Assembly: GCA_947501105.1 (NCBI GenBank)
Contig: CANMUP010000002.1
Location: 62,001-126,000 of the forward strand
DNA: 64,000 nt
From: an uncultured Flaviramulus sp.
Lineage (GTDB): Bacteria; Bacteroidota; Bacteroidia; Flavobacteriales; Flavobacteriaceae
Direction: 5' to 3'
The notes below the pieces were generated by a model, which did not search any database, was not told where the DNA came from, and was given only the letters and a program-made list of their open reading frames with translations. Positions 9,458-17,702 of the stretch are shown here, one piece after another (the stretch's first letter is position 1; each line of letters starts with the position of its first letter). Position numbers and translations under genes: made by a program.

Positions 9458-10114
9458 TCAAATAATTCCAATTTTTTTTGCACTTTTCACCAAATTAAAA
9501 TTATCATCATTTTTGTCGTCTAACAAAGTCTTTAATTTAGTTTTCCTTACTTCGATAGCTCGAGTTGATAGCGGAATGTATTTTGCTAAATCTTTAGTTT
9601 TTTCACCCATTGAGAGATGATATAAAATTTGTCTGTCAAAATTGTCTATTGTGATACCATTTATAACCGTTTCATTACGGTAGCCTTCTATTATTTTACT
9701 ATAATATTTTTGTCCGTTTAAAACTTTGTTTATTGCAATCTTTAAATCTGTGGACTCAATGTCTGATTTAATCATAAAGCCCTCAGGGTTAATCTCATTT
9801 ATGATGTTTATTATTCTAACCTGATCGGTTATAGAAGTTAAAACTAGTATTTTAGTATCTGGGTGTTCTTTTCTAATTAAAAGACCGATGTCTTCCCCAG
9901 AAACAAAGCGCTCATTTTTTGATATTGGAAGCTGTAAATCTAAAAGAACTACTTGAGTTTTTATACGTTGTATTTTTTCAATCGCTTCATCACAATTTTT
10001 TGCAAACGAAATATTAAAACTAACATTAGGTATATCATTCAAAATGTTTTCATATGCACGAGCTATAATGTTATGATCTTCAACAATTAAGAGTTTAATG
10101 CCATTTTTGTTCAT
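9458..10114 (-). CDS. Two-component response regulator, NarL/LuxR type
   Basis: 218 residues from the ATG at 10112-10114. Residues 1-130 form a receiver domain, with the acidic pair in LLIVEDHN and the phospho-acceptor Asp in VVLLDLQLP. The C-terminal 65 residues (IDNFDRQILYHLSMGEKTKDLAKYI...) form a helix-turn-helix resembling the LuxR/NarL DNA-binding domain, with the recognition helix around STRAIEVRKTKL. No histidine kinase gene is adjacent, so it is an orphan regulator here. Its targets are unknown; the small-protein genes at 10581 and 10855 lie just upstream on the other strand. Confidence 0.8.
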   Translation of the reverse strand: MNKNGIKLLIVEDHNIIARAYENILNDIPNVSFNISFAKNCDEAIEKIQRIKTQVVLLDLQLPISKNERFVSGEDIGLLIRKEHPDTKILVLTSITDQVRIINIINEINPEGFMIKSDIESTDLKIAINKVLNGQKYYSKIIEGYRNETVINGITIDNFDRQILYHLSMGEKTKDLAKYIPLSTRAIEVRKTKLKTLLDDKNDDNFNLVKSAKKIGII

Positions 10115-10254
10115 CAACAATTAGTTTTTTGCTATAGGGTCATTATTTTTAAAGGTTGGGTGTGCAAAAGTATAGATTGTTTTTTCGGATAATGTTAATG
10201 TAAGAAAAATATGTGGTAAAACCACAATGTATAAATCAATAAATAGCATTCATT

Positions 10255-10353
10255 TGTATATTGTTTTTTTGATGGCAATAAGGGCTTAAATTAATTACCA
10301 TTCATTAAACAAAACATTTCGATTTAAACCATCAATTCTAAAATTGATGGTTT
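10255..10353 (+). ncRNA. Candidate small RNA ending in an orphan terminator
   Basis: A strong + strand terminator at 10326-10353 has no + strand gene before it: the nearest + gene ends at 9307, behind another terminator. About 90 nt of AT-rich sequence with a loose promoter-like stretch around 10255-10270 precedes it, and there is no open frame longer than a few codons. The 5' end given is a guess. This could be a short transcript or only a terminator guarding against antisense transcription. Confidence 0.25.
10326..10353 (+). terminator. Strong intrinsic terminator (orphan)
   Basis: A perfect 12-bp stem, AAACCATCAATT / AATTGATGGTTT, with a CTAA loop, followed by a further run of T. Confidence 0.8.
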
Positions 10354-10509
10354 TTTTCTTTCTTTCTTATAAAACGTTTTTATAAAATTTATGAAAATGT
10401 AACATTCTTATAAGATTTGCCACATATATATAAAGCAGCTTTTTACGATTGTTAACTGATAATCTTTTGAGCTAATCTCAAGAATAATCTTTTATATACT
10501 ATATGATTG

Positions 10510-10535
10510 ACTCAATAAACAATGGTTTATTGAGT
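10510..10535 (+). promoter_or_regulatory. Leader hairpin upstream of the small-protein pair
   Basis: A perfect 11-bp inverted repeat, ACTCAATAAAC / GTTTATTGAGT, with a 4-base loop. It lies 45 bp upstream of the gene at 10581. It lacks a T-run, so it looks like a leader structure or an operator rather than a terminator. Confidence 0.5.
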
Positions 10536-10580
10536 GTCAATTTATTTATCAAACTTATTTCATTTTAAATTTTAGAAACC

Positions 10581-10841
10581 ATGGGCGGAGAAGGGTCAAT
10601 GATGGCAGCAAATAATTCTTTAAAGAATAATAGAAACCTTATATCAAAAAGAAAAGAAAGAGGTGGATTGTCGGGTAGTTACTCTAATGCTAAATTAGCT
10701 GAGTTTCCTGAAGCTACACCTGAGCAATTAAACGAGATTAAAGAAAGAATTATTAAGCAGAATAGAACTCATAGAGTAAAACAATTAATTGTATTTGGAA
10801 TAATAATTACTGTCTTAATTTTATTCTTTTTGTATAACTAA
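10581..10841 (+). CDS. Small flavobacterial protein with C-terminal membrane helix (copy 1)
   Basis: 86 residues. It begins MGGEGSMM, then a basic linker (KNNRNLISKRKERGG), then a helix-forming FPEATPEQLNEIKERI segment, and ends in one membrane helix (LIVFGIIITVLILFFLY). The next gene encodes a clear paralogue with the same order of parts. Similar short proteins recur in tandem in flavobacteria, but no function is known to me. The ATG at 10581 directly follows the leader with the 11-bp hairpin. The protein is probably anchored with its charged part in the cytosol. Confidence 0.7.
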   Translation: MGGEGSMMAANNSLKNNRNLISKRKERGGLSGSYSNAKLAEFPEATPEQLNEIKERIIKQNRTHRVKQLIVFGIIITVLILFFLYN

Positions 10842-10854
10842 ATAATACTTTTAT

Positions 10855-11121
10855 ATGCCATTTGGGGAATCATTTTTAACTACAATTAAGAACAATAAAT
10901 CTATAATGCTTGATAAAAGCAGAAGATTTAGAAAGACTTCTGGTGGTTTCGATTGGTCAAAAAGTCAACAGTTTGATTTTCCTAAATCAACCCCTCATGA
11001 ACTCAAAAGAATAAGAGAAAAGTTAAAAAGAGAACACCGTCAAACTAGAGTGAAACAAATTTCAATTTTTTGTATAATAATGCTGATTGTAATTTCAATT
11101 TTTATCTATTTAATAAACTAA
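10855..11121 (+). CDS. Small flavobacterial protein with C-terminal membrane helix (copy 2)
   Basis: 88 residues, 13 bp after copy 1 and co-transcribed with it. Shared features include the KSRRFRKTSGG-type basic stretch, FPKSTPHELKRIREKLK (matching FPEATPEQLNEIKERI in copy 1), the RVKQ junction and a terminal membrane helix (IFCIIMLIVISIFIYLI). The conserved junction suggests the helix just before the membrane matters. The family has no known role. A perfect hairpin terminator follows. Confidence 0.7.
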   Translation: MPFGESFLTTIKNNKSIMLDKSRRFRKTSGGFDWSKSQQFDFPKSTPHELKRIREKLKREHRQTRVKQISIFCIIMLIVISIFIYLIN

Positions 11122-11151
11122 AAAAGTCACTAATAATTATTAGTGACTTTT
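11122..11151. terminator. Bidirectional terminator between small-protein operon and aspC
   Basis: A perfect 30-bp palindrome: a 15-base arm, AAAAGTCACTAATAA, and its exact complement, with A and T runs on both sides. It suits the convergent genes on either side. Confidence 0.88.
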
Positions 11152-11172
11152 AAATATCTTAACGTAGTTATT

Positions 11173-12357
11173 TTAACTAACAGCTTCTTTTATACGCTTT
11201 ATAGCTTCAATAATTTGCTCTTGCGAAGCAGCATAAGAAATTCTTATACAATTAGGGTTTCCAAATGCGTCACCTGTTACTGTAGCTACTAGGGCTTCTT
11301 CTAATAAATACAAAGAAAAATCGGTAGCATTGTTTATGGTTTTGCCTTTAAGCGTTTTTCCGAAGTAATAAGATACATCAGGAAATACATAAAAAGCACC
11401 TTCAGGTGTATTGGTTTTAAAACCTTCAATATCATTTAATAAATTCAAAACTAAATCGCGACGCACCTTAAACTCATCAATCATATATTGCACTCGAGAA
11501 GGCGATGCGTTTAGTGCTGTAATCACAGCGCGTTGTGCAATACAGTTTGTGCCACTTGTAATTTGTCCTTGCATTTTGTTACAAGCACGAGCAATCTTTT
11601 CTGGAGCACCAATGTATCCAACACGCCACCCAGTCATAGCAAATGCTTTAGATACACCATTTACCGTAATGGTACGGTCGTACATATCGTCAAACTGTGC
11701 CATGCTTGCATGACCACCAACATAGTTTATGTGCTCGTAAATTTCATCTGAAACGACATAAATATTTGGGTGTTTACTCAATACATCGGCTAAAGCTCTC
11801 AATTCTTCTTTGCTATAAATAGAACCACTTGGGTTACAAGGAGAGCTAAACCAAATCATTTTTGTTTTTGGTGTAATGGCAGCTTCAAGTTGAGCAGCTG
11901 TCATTTTAAAATCAGTGTCAATTGAGCTTTTAACTTCTACTGGAATACCATCATTTAACTTTACAATATCAGAGTAACTTACCCAATATGGACATGGTAA
12001 AATAACCTCATCACCAGCATTTAGCATAACTGCAGCGATATTTGCTAAACATTGTTTTGCGCCCGTAGAAACTACTATTTGTGGCAGTGTATAAGTTAAA
12101 CCATTATCGCGTTTAAACTTTGTAATAATGGCTTCTTTTAACTCAACATAACCATCTACTGGTGTATAAGAATTATAACCATCATTAATAGCTTGAATTG
12201 CAGCTTCTTTAATAAAATCTGGGGTATTAAAATCTGGTTCGCCAAGGCTTAGGCCAATAATATCTTTTCCTTCACCTCTTAGTTCTCTTGCTTTAGCAGC
12301 CATAGCTAAGGTGGCAGAGGTAGACATGTTTAAAATTCTCTCTGAAAGTAAACTCAT
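11173..12357 (-). CDS. aspC: Pyridoxal-phosphate aspartate aminotransferase (class I)
   Basis: 394 residues. It transfers the amino group between aspartate and 2-oxoglutarate. Class I fold-type motifs are present: SLGEPDFNTPDFI near the N-terminus, the PLP-contacting FSSPCNPSG, the VSDEIYEH segment, the Schiff-base lysine in NGVSKAFAMTGWRVGY, and the C-terminal RISYA. Length is standard for bacterial AAT of the Ib subgroup. It lies 32 bp downstream of the desaturase on the same strand; the two functions are not obviously linked. Confidence 0.92.
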   Translation of the reverse strand: MSLLSERILNMSTSATLAMAAKARELRGEGKDIIGLSLGEPDFNTPDFIKEAAIQAINDGYNSYTPVDGYVELKEAIITKFKRDNGLTYTLPQIVVSTGAKQCLANIAAVMLNAGDEVILPCPYWVSYSDIVKLNDGIPVEVKSSIDTDFKMTAAQLEAAITPKTKMIWFSSPCNPSGSIYSKEELRALADVLSKHPNIYVVSDEIYEHINYVGGHASMAQFDDMYDRTITVNGVSKAFAMTGWRVGYIGAPEKIARACNKMQGQITSGTNCIAQRAVITALNASPSRVQYMIDEFKVRRDLVLNLLNDIEGFKTNTPEGAFYVFPDVSYYFGKTLKGKTINNATDFSLYLLEEALVATVTGDAFGNPNCIRISYAASQEQIIEAIKRIKEAVS

Positions 12358-12389
12358 GTATTTGGTTGTTTATAAGTAAATTATGAAGT

Positions 12390-13484
12390 TTAAGATAAAC
12401 TAGGTTTTCTTCCTAGTACTTTTAATTGGTTGTAATGTTCTGCAATCGCTTTCCAAAAGGTGTTATATTCATTGTATGGTAAGCTAAACTCTTTAGCCGT
12501 TTCTTTAACTATTTTTGCAATGTGTCTGTAATGAATATGACTTATGTTGGCAAATAAGTGATGCTCAACTTGTCTGTTTAAACCACCTGTATAAAATTCT
12601 ACTAACCAACTTTTAGGCGAAAAATTTGAAGTTGTAAATAATTGATGAATAGCCCAAGTGTTTTTCATATTACCATTTTCGTCTGGTAAAGGCATTTCTG
12701 TATTAGGCATTACGTGTGCTAATTGAAAAATAACACTTAAAATGATACCAGCTGTATAATGCATAACTAAAAACCCAATTAAAACTTGCCACCATGCAAA
12801 CCCTAACGATATTGGTAAAACTATCCATATAGCATAATATACTATTTTCCCAATAATTAATTTTGTCCATTGTGTTGCTGGATTTGGAAGTTTACCGTAT
12901 GCTAATTTTCTTTTTAGGTATTGATATGATTGTATGAAATCGGTAGTAATTGCCCAATTTACAGTTAATAAACCATATAAAAAGAAAGCGTAATACTTTT
13001 GATATTTATGAATTTTAAGCCACTTAGTATGTTTAGAAAAACGGATTATTCTACCAGCATCAATATCTTCATCATGCCCCTGAATATTGGTATATGTATG
13101 GTGTAATACATTGTGTTGTACTTTCCAATTATAGTCGTTTCCAGCTAAAATATAAATACTACTACCCATTAATTTGTTAACCCACTTTTTACTTGAAAAA
13201 GAACCATGATTAGCATCGTGCATTACATTCATACCAACACCTGCCATACCGACACCAACAATCATCATAAGTATAATCTGAGCCCAAGCTGGTAAGTCAA
13301 TAGTTAAAATTAAAACTACTGGTACTATTAGTAAAGAAAACATTACAATTGCTTTTAAATACAATTTCCAGTTTCCAGTACGTTTAACGTTATTCTCCTT
13401 AAAATAATCGTTTACACGCTTGTTAAGCGTTTTAAAAAACTTTGTTGAGTCTTTTCTAGAGAAAGAAAGGGTTTGTTTAGTCAT
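12390..13484 (-). CDS. Membrane fatty acid (acyl-CoA/acyl-lipid) desaturase
   Basis: 364 residues. Membrane di-iron desaturases insert double bonds into acyl chains to adjust membrane fluidity. The three histidine boxes are intact: HDANHGSF, HNVLHHTYTN and QVEHHLF. The Q at the start of the third box is typical of the front-end/linoleoyl-CoA-type branch, though no cytochrome b5 domain is fused. Four or so membrane helices lie between the boxes. A 10-bp inverted repeat overlaps its likely -7 box at 13521-13551, which suggests a dedicated repressor. Regiospecificity cannot be read from sequence. Confidence 0.9.
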   Translation of the reverse strand: MTKQTLSFSRKDSTKFFKTLNKRVNDYFKENNVKRTGNWKLYLKAIVMFSLLIVPVVLILTIDLPAWAQIILMMIVGVGMAGVGMNVMHDANHGSFSSKKWVNKLMGSSIYILAGNDYNWKVQHNVLHHTYTNIQGHDEDIDAGRIIRFSKHTKWLKIHKYQKYYAFFLYGLLTVNWAITTDFIQSYQYLKRKLAYGKLPNPATQWTKLIIGKIVYYAIWIVLPISLGFAWWQVLIGFLVMHYTAGIILSVIFQLAHVMPNTEMPLPDENGNMKNTWAIHQLFTTSNFSPKSWLVEFYTGGLNRQVEHHLFANISHIHYRHIAKIVKETAKEFSLPYNEYNTFWKAIAEHYNQLKVLGRKPSLS

Positions 13485-13520
13485 GCTATTAATTTTAAAT
13501 ATGCTACACTTATTTTTAGC

Positions 13521-13551
13521 TTATACCTATACGCGACAAAGATAGGTATAA
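13521..13551 (-). promoter_or_regulatory. Promoter with overlapping inverted repeat (candidate operator) of the desaturase gene
   Basis: TTATACCTAT and ATAGGTATAA are perfectly inverted 10-mers separated by 11 bases. On the minus strand a TATCTTTG -7 box (13537-13544) lies within and at the edge of the spacer, so a protein bound here would block the promoter. Confidence 0.55.
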
Positions 13552-13601
13552 ACCAACTTAAGTAATAACGTTTTTTTGTAAAAATATGCATATAAAAAGT
13601 A

Positions 13602-13609
13602 TATTTTTG
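13602..13609 (+). promoter_or_regulatory. -7 box of rsmG
   Basis: TATTTTTG lies 17 bp before the ATG, with a TTG at 13576-13578 at about the right distance for the -33 element (23-bp gap). Confidence 0.55.
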
Positions 13610-13626
13610 TTGAAAATTTAACATAG

Positions 13627-14256
13627 ATGCAACTGATTTTAAAATACTTTCCAAATCTAACTGAAGATCAAATACATAAGTTTGAACAACTTGAATTATT
13701 ATATAAAGATTGGAATTTGAAGATTAATGTGGTGTCTCGTAAAGATATTGATGAGCTTTATTTACGTCATGTATTGCATTCTTTAGCTATAGCAAAGCTA
13801 ATTCAATTTAGAGATGGGACTAAACTTTTAGATGTTGGTACAGGTGGCGGATTTCCGGGTATCCCTTTAGCTATATTATTTCCAGAATGTTCTTTTCATT
13901 TAGTTGATAGTATTGCTAAAAAATTAAAAGTAGTAGATGAGGTTGCTGAAGGCTTAGGGTTAACTAATGTGAAAACTACGCATAGTCGTGTTGAAGAAAT
14001 TAACGATACATACGATTTTATTATAAGCCGTGCTGTAGCTGCAATGCCAACCTTTGTGCATTGGGTAAAAGGTAAAATTGCTAAAAAGCAAAATCACAAT
14101 TTAAAAAACGGCATTTTGTATTTAAAAGGCGGTGATTTAAGCGAAGAACTTAAAGATTATAGAACGGCAACTATTTATAATTTAACCGATTATTACAACG
14201 AAGATTTTTTCGAAACTAAAAAATTAGTGCATTTACCTCTAAAATATAGAGGTTAA
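13627..14256 (+). CDS. rsmG: 16S rRNA (guanine-527 N7)-methyltransferase RsmG
   Basis: 209 residues. It methylates G527 in the 530 loop of 16S rRNA. The SAM-binding motif LLDVGTGGGFPGIPLAI, the preceding SRKDIDELYLRHVLHSL stretch and the FIISRAVA segment are diagnostic of GidB/RsmG, and the length is normal. A Bacteroidota-type promoter precedes it by 17 bp. It converges with the TPR gene, whose stop lies 2 bp away. Confidence 0.96.
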   Translation: MQLILKYFPNLTEDQIHKFEQLELLYKDWNLKINVVSRKDIDELYLRHVLHSLAIAKLIQFRDGTKLLDVGTGGGFPGIPLAILFPECSFHLVDSIAKKLKVVDEVAEGLGLTNVKTTHSRVEEINDTYDFIISRAVAAMPTFVHWVKGKIAKKQNHNLKNGILYLKGGDLSEELKDYRTATIYNLTDYYNEDFFETKKLVHLPLKYRG

Positions 14257-14258
14257 TA

Positions 14259-15221
14259 TTACAACTTATTTAATTCATTAAAATTTTGTTTGAAAAAGTA
14301 AAACTGATTTTTATACCAATATGTGTCAGCAAACAATTCAATTGTATTGTTGTTTTTAAGGTCTTGTGATAATATTGTTTGAGCTTTTTTCAAGTTTAAT
14401 TTAGCTTTTTTTAAATCATTCATTTTATAATAGGTTAATGCTAACCCTAAAACGGCCTCATAATCTAATGCGTCATATTTTAAAGTAGTTGTAAAATCAG
14501 ATAAGGCTTTATCATATTTACCTAGAAGTAAATGTGCGGCACCTTGGTAAAAATATGCCGAAACATTGTTTGAATTAAAGCTCAAACATTTTCTGAAATC
14601 GTTTTTTGCTTGCTTATAGTAATTAATATTTAAATGTGTTAAACCTCGGTCGTAATAAGTGTCTGCACTGGGATTGATTAAAACGGCCATTGAAAAATCT
14701 TGTAATGCTAATTTGTATTTTTTTAAGGCTAAAAGCGCATTTGCTCTTTGAGTGTAGGCTTTTGATTGCGTTGGGACTGCCTCAATAATATTACTTAAAT
14801 CAACAATAGAACTTACGTAATCTTCTAAAAAGTACTTAGTACAAGCTAAATTATATAGGGCGTCAATAAACTGAGGGTCAAGTTTTAAGGCGCTTTCGTA
14901 ATCATTTTTCGCACCATTGAAATCTTCTAAACTGAATTTTGAATTACCTCTGTTGTAATAAGAATCGGCATCAGGTTTATAGATAATTATTTTTGAATAA
15001 TCCATCATGGCTCCATAATAATCGCCCAGATCATTTTTGGCAATACCTCTATGAAAATAAGCATCAAAGTTCTTTGGCTCTAGTTTGATTACTTGTGTAA
15101 ATAACTCTATTTTGTCTTTAGGGTTAGTTGCTCTAATTGCTTTTCTGTAAAGCTTTTTGGCTTGGGCAAAAGAAATTACTGGGAATAAAATTATTAATAT
15201 GAAGAAATATAGCTTTTTCAT
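14259..15221 (-). CDS. Secreted tetratricopeptide-repeat protein
   Basis: 320 residues. A signal peptide (LYFFILIILFPVISFAQA) is followed by about seven TPR units running to the C-terminus, with typical AYFHRGIAKNDLGDY, YYNRGNSKFSLEDF and DALYNLACTKYFLEDY helices. TPR arrays mediate protein-protein contacts. The signal places it in the periplasm or at the outer membrane. It follows the ECF42 sigma factor gene by 24 bp on the same strand and may share its transcript. The partner is unknown. Confidence 0.8.
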   Translation of the reverse strand: MKKLYFFILIILFPVISFAQAKKLYRKAIRATNPKDKIELFTQVIKLEPKNFDAYFHRGIAKNDLGDYYGAMMDYSKIIIYKPDADSYYNRGNSKFSLEDFNGAKNDYESALKLDPQFIDALYNLACTKYFLEDYVSSIVDLSNIIEAVPTQSKAYTQRANALLALKKYKLALQDFSMAVLINPSADTYYDRGLTHLNINYYKQAKNDFRKCLSFNSNNVSAYFYQGAAHLLLGKYDKALSDFTTTLKYDALDYEAVLGLALTYYKMNDLKKAKLNLKKAQTILSQDLKNNNTIELFADTYWYKNQFYFFKQNFNELNKL

Positions 15222-15245
15222 TTTTTCTATAAAACTACAAAAAAT

Positions 15246-16499
15246 TCAATCAGGTTTATTTTTATCTAGAGCTAATTTCTTTTTTAATAAATACTCTCTT
15301 TCTAATTGATTATTTACAGTATTTAAAGCCAAATCAATATATTTAATAGCCTTGTTGATATTCTTTGTGGCTGCATAATAATCAGATTTTGCTCCGTAGT
15401 ATAAATAGTTGCGTTGTTCAAAATCATCTTGCTTAATATCATCTAAATAAGTTTTTGCTATGGTATATTTTTGGTTTTGCATACAAACTACAGCCATAGT
15501 TAACACATGAATAGGCATGGGTTGTAAAGTGTTTAAGCATTGGTACCAATAGTGAATTTTATCCCAATTAGTATCTTCAAAATTTCTTGCGCGTAAATGC
15601 TCTGCGGCTATAGCCGCTTCGTAATGATAACAAGAAAATTCATTTTGTTCAACTACTGCTTTATTCATCATAGTATTACCTAGTTTCATAAGCGGAAAAT
15701 ACCATTTGCTTCTATCTTGAGTTTTTAAATCTAAAAGTTCGTTTTCTGCATTAGTTTTGGTTTCTAATCGGGCCGAGTGAAAACACATTAAAGCACATAA
15801 AGCATAAGCTTCTGGTGTTCTGGTTAACTTGTTTTTTAAAAGCATTTGGGTTAAACGTATAGCTTCTCCACACAACTCTTTTCTAATGAGTATCTCTTTT
15901 TTATTAGAATGAAACCCTTCATTAAAGATAAGATACAATACTTCCATAACACTTTCTAAACGAGGTGCAAGCGATTTGCCTTGAGGAATTTTAAATTTTA
16001 ATTGCGATTCTTTGATGGTTTTTCTTGCTCTTAACAGCCGCTTTTTGATTGTATCTTCTTTGGTAAGTAAAGCTGATGATATTTCCTTAATGCTAAAACC
16101 AGAAACAGTTTTTAAGGCAAATGAAATGCGATCTCTTGAATCTAATTTGGGGTGACAAGCGGTAAAAATCATACGCAATTGTGCATCTTCAATTTCAGAA
16201 TCTAAAAAGAGCTCATTTATGGCAATAGCATCAGTCCCTTGATTGATGTTTGGAAGATGTTTTTTTGCTGTTTTTAGTTTTCTAAAAATATCTAAAACTC
16301 TATTTTTTGCTGCTTGAGTTAACCATGCTTCAGGGTGATCTGGTTGTTTGGTTCGCCAGCTAATACTAGCTTTTATAAAGGTGTCTTGTACAGCATCTTC
16401 AATAATGCCAAGATGCTTAAGACCGAAGATTCGGGTTAATACAGAAACCATCTTTCCGCTATGATAACGAAAAAGATGGTCTATGTTTTTTTGTTCCAT
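15246..16499 (-). CDS. ECF RNA polymerase sigma factor, ECF42-like, with long C-terminal extension
   Basis: 417 residues, about twice the size of a plain ECF sigma factor. Residues 1-165 hold region 2 (IIEDAVQDTFIKA, HPEAWLTQAAKNRVLDIFRK) and region 4 (FALKTVSGFSIKEISSALL...KKRLLRARK). The remaining 250 residues form the helical DUF6596/TPR-like extension, with the segment LYLIFNEGFHS and helical repeats to the end. In ECF42 proteins this extension replaces an anti-sigma factor in control. The preceding gene, 6 bp upstream, encodes a YCII/DGPF-type protein, the hallmark partner and usual target of ECF42. Confidence 0.88.
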   Translation of the reverse strand: MEQKNIDHLFRYHSGKMVSVLTRIFGLKHLGIIEDAVQDTFIKASISWRTKQPDHPEAWLTQAAKNRVLDIFRKLKTAKKHLPNINQGTDAIAINELFLDSEIEDAQLRMIFTACHPKLDSRDRISFALKTVSGFSIKEISSALLTKEDTIKKRLLRARKTIKESQLKFKIPQGKSLAPRLESVMEVLYLIFNEGFHSNKKEILIRKELCGEAIRLTQMLLKNKLTRTPEAYALCALMCFHSARLETKTNAENELLDLKTQDRSKWYFPLMKLGNTMMNKAVVEQNEFSCYHYEAAIAAEHLRARNFEDTNWDKIHYWYQCLNTLQPMPIHVLTMAVVCMQNQKYTIAKTYLDDIKQDDFEQRNYLYYGAKSDYYAATKNINKAIKYIDLALNTVNNQLEREYLLKKKLALDKNKPD

Positions 16500-16505
16500 T
16501 ATTGG

Positions 16506-16853
16506 TTATTGGTCAAATACCATGATTTCACGAATTTCTACAGTACCTCCAAGATCATAATCTGGATAATCCTCAGCAATTTTTTGAACCGCATCAAAAT
16601 CTTGAGCTTTAACAATATAGTAACCTCCAACAATTTCTTTAACCTCTGCCGATGTTAAATCAGTTACGGTTCTGTTGGCTCCAACCACACGGCGTATTTG
16701 TGGCGTTAATGCATTGCCATGGGTAACAACACCTGCTTGTGTCATTTTATCATTCCAGGCAAACCATTTACCCATTCTACCTTGAAGTTCTTCAGGCGAT
16801 AGGCCTAAATCAACATAATCAGCTCCAACGAAAATCATCATAAATTCTTTCAT
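16506..16853 (-). CDS. YCII-domain (DGPF-family) protein
   Basis: 115 residues. It has the YCII fold, an alpha/beta ferredoxin-like barrel, with the conserved opening KEFMMIFVGA, the central W-F-AWNDKM helix and GGYYIVKAQDFDAVQKIAEDYP. These proteins are consistently encoded beside ECF42 sigma genes and expressed under them. Their biochemical activity is not firmly known. It is first in a unit with the sigma gene 6 bp downstream. Confidence 0.85.
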   Translation of the reverse strand: MKEFMMIFVGADYVDLGLSPEELQGRMGKWFAWNDKMTQAGVVTHGNALTPQIRRVVGANRTVTDLTSAEVKEIVGGYYIVKAQDFDAVQKIAEDYPDYDLGGTVEIREIMVFDQ

Positions 16854-17002
16854 AATTATATATTTTTAAAGTTTATATAGTTAAGACGTTTGTTAAATCA
16901 GAAAAGGGGACACGTTTTCAAATTTAATAAATTCCTACGAAGTCAGGAGTTTAAATTGAGCGAAAATAAACAGTTATTTTTAGATGATTTTTGGAAGGTT
17001 CG

Positions 17003-17136
17003 TTTAACGTGTTTGTGTATGGTTAGTTGTGTTGGCTAGAACTAAGTTAGAAAAAGAAAACGAGCTAGAGCAAAATTCTACGGATTTTCCGAGTACATAC
17101 AAAATAAGCAATTTACTATACAACGTTGTTGTGCAC
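17003..17136 (-). repeat. Dispersed intergenic repeat, copy A (attC-like?)
   Basis: About 134 bp lying directly after the stop of the GNAT gene. It shares several blocks with the copies at 22511, 23651 and 63968: on the minus strand TTGTATAGTAAATTGC, ACTCGGAAAATCC, CTAACTTAGTTC and CATACACAAACACGTT. Its gene-proximal end, GTTGTGCAC (17128-17136), is inverted as GTGCACAAT at 17722-17730 on the far side of the gene, so the pair brackets one gene. Confidence 0.75.
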
Positions 17137-17141
17137 TGTAT

Positions 17142-17702
17142 TTATTTTAGTTTTTTTCTCATAACATAATATTTATCATACTCCTTATGTATCTTGAAAT
17201 CTTTTCTTTTATATAATTCCATTGGGCCTTTGAAATTACTCGCACTCGATTCTCCTTTCTTTGGATATGATTCAATATAATCATAGTCAGTATTTGAATA
17301 ATCCGCAATAATTTTTTCAAGAATTTTTTGAGATATTCCTTGTCTTCTATAATCGGGATGTATTAAAAAACAAACAACTGAACAAACTTTATCATCAGGA
17401 CTATCAATCAAATCATAGTCTCTCAATAACCTTTGATAATTTAATCTGTCGTTTGTATTACACCATCCAATCGGGTTATCATTTTCAAAAACCAAATAGC
17501 CTTGTAGCTCATTCTCATTTATACGATTAATTATTAAAGAACGGCTAGTGTCACGTGTACATGTTTCCACATCTCCAAGGAAATGGTAGTCATTACAATA
17601 ACATTTTGACCAATCAGGATTTTTTTTGTGAATCATATTGTCAAAGAGAAACAAGTAATCGTCTTGTAAATCCTTAGTCAAAGGCCTTATTTCAATATCC
17701 AT
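17142..17702 (-). CDS. GNAT-family N-acetyltransferase in a repeat-bounded single-gene unit
   Basis: 186 residues from the ATG at 17700-17702. A TTG nine codons earlier is in frame, but it lies inside the flanking repeat core. GNAT signatures are the acetyl-CoA loop (HPDYRRQGISQKILEKII) and the preceding VCSVVCFLI strand. A cysteine/histidine-rich stretch, CYCNDYHFL, near residue 35 is found in a subgroup annotated as acetyltransferases of unknown substrate. A 9-bp inverted repeat bounds the gene, and repeat copy A follows its stop, which suggests it arrived as a cassette. Confidence 0.75.
   Translation of the reverse strand: MDIEIRPLTKDLQDDYLFLFDNMIHKKNPDWSKCYCNDYHFLGDVETCTRDTSRSLIINRINENELQGYLVFENDNPIGWCNTNDRLNYQRLLRDYDLIDSPDDKVCSVVCFLIHPDYRRQGISQKILEKIIADYSNTDYDYIESYPKKGESSASNFKGPMELYKRKDFKIHKEYDKYYVMRKKLK

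Noticed and set aside
11411-11713. 100-codon plus-strand frame opposite aspC
   Set aside because: Shadow of the aminotransferase; the peptide shows no recognisable domain.
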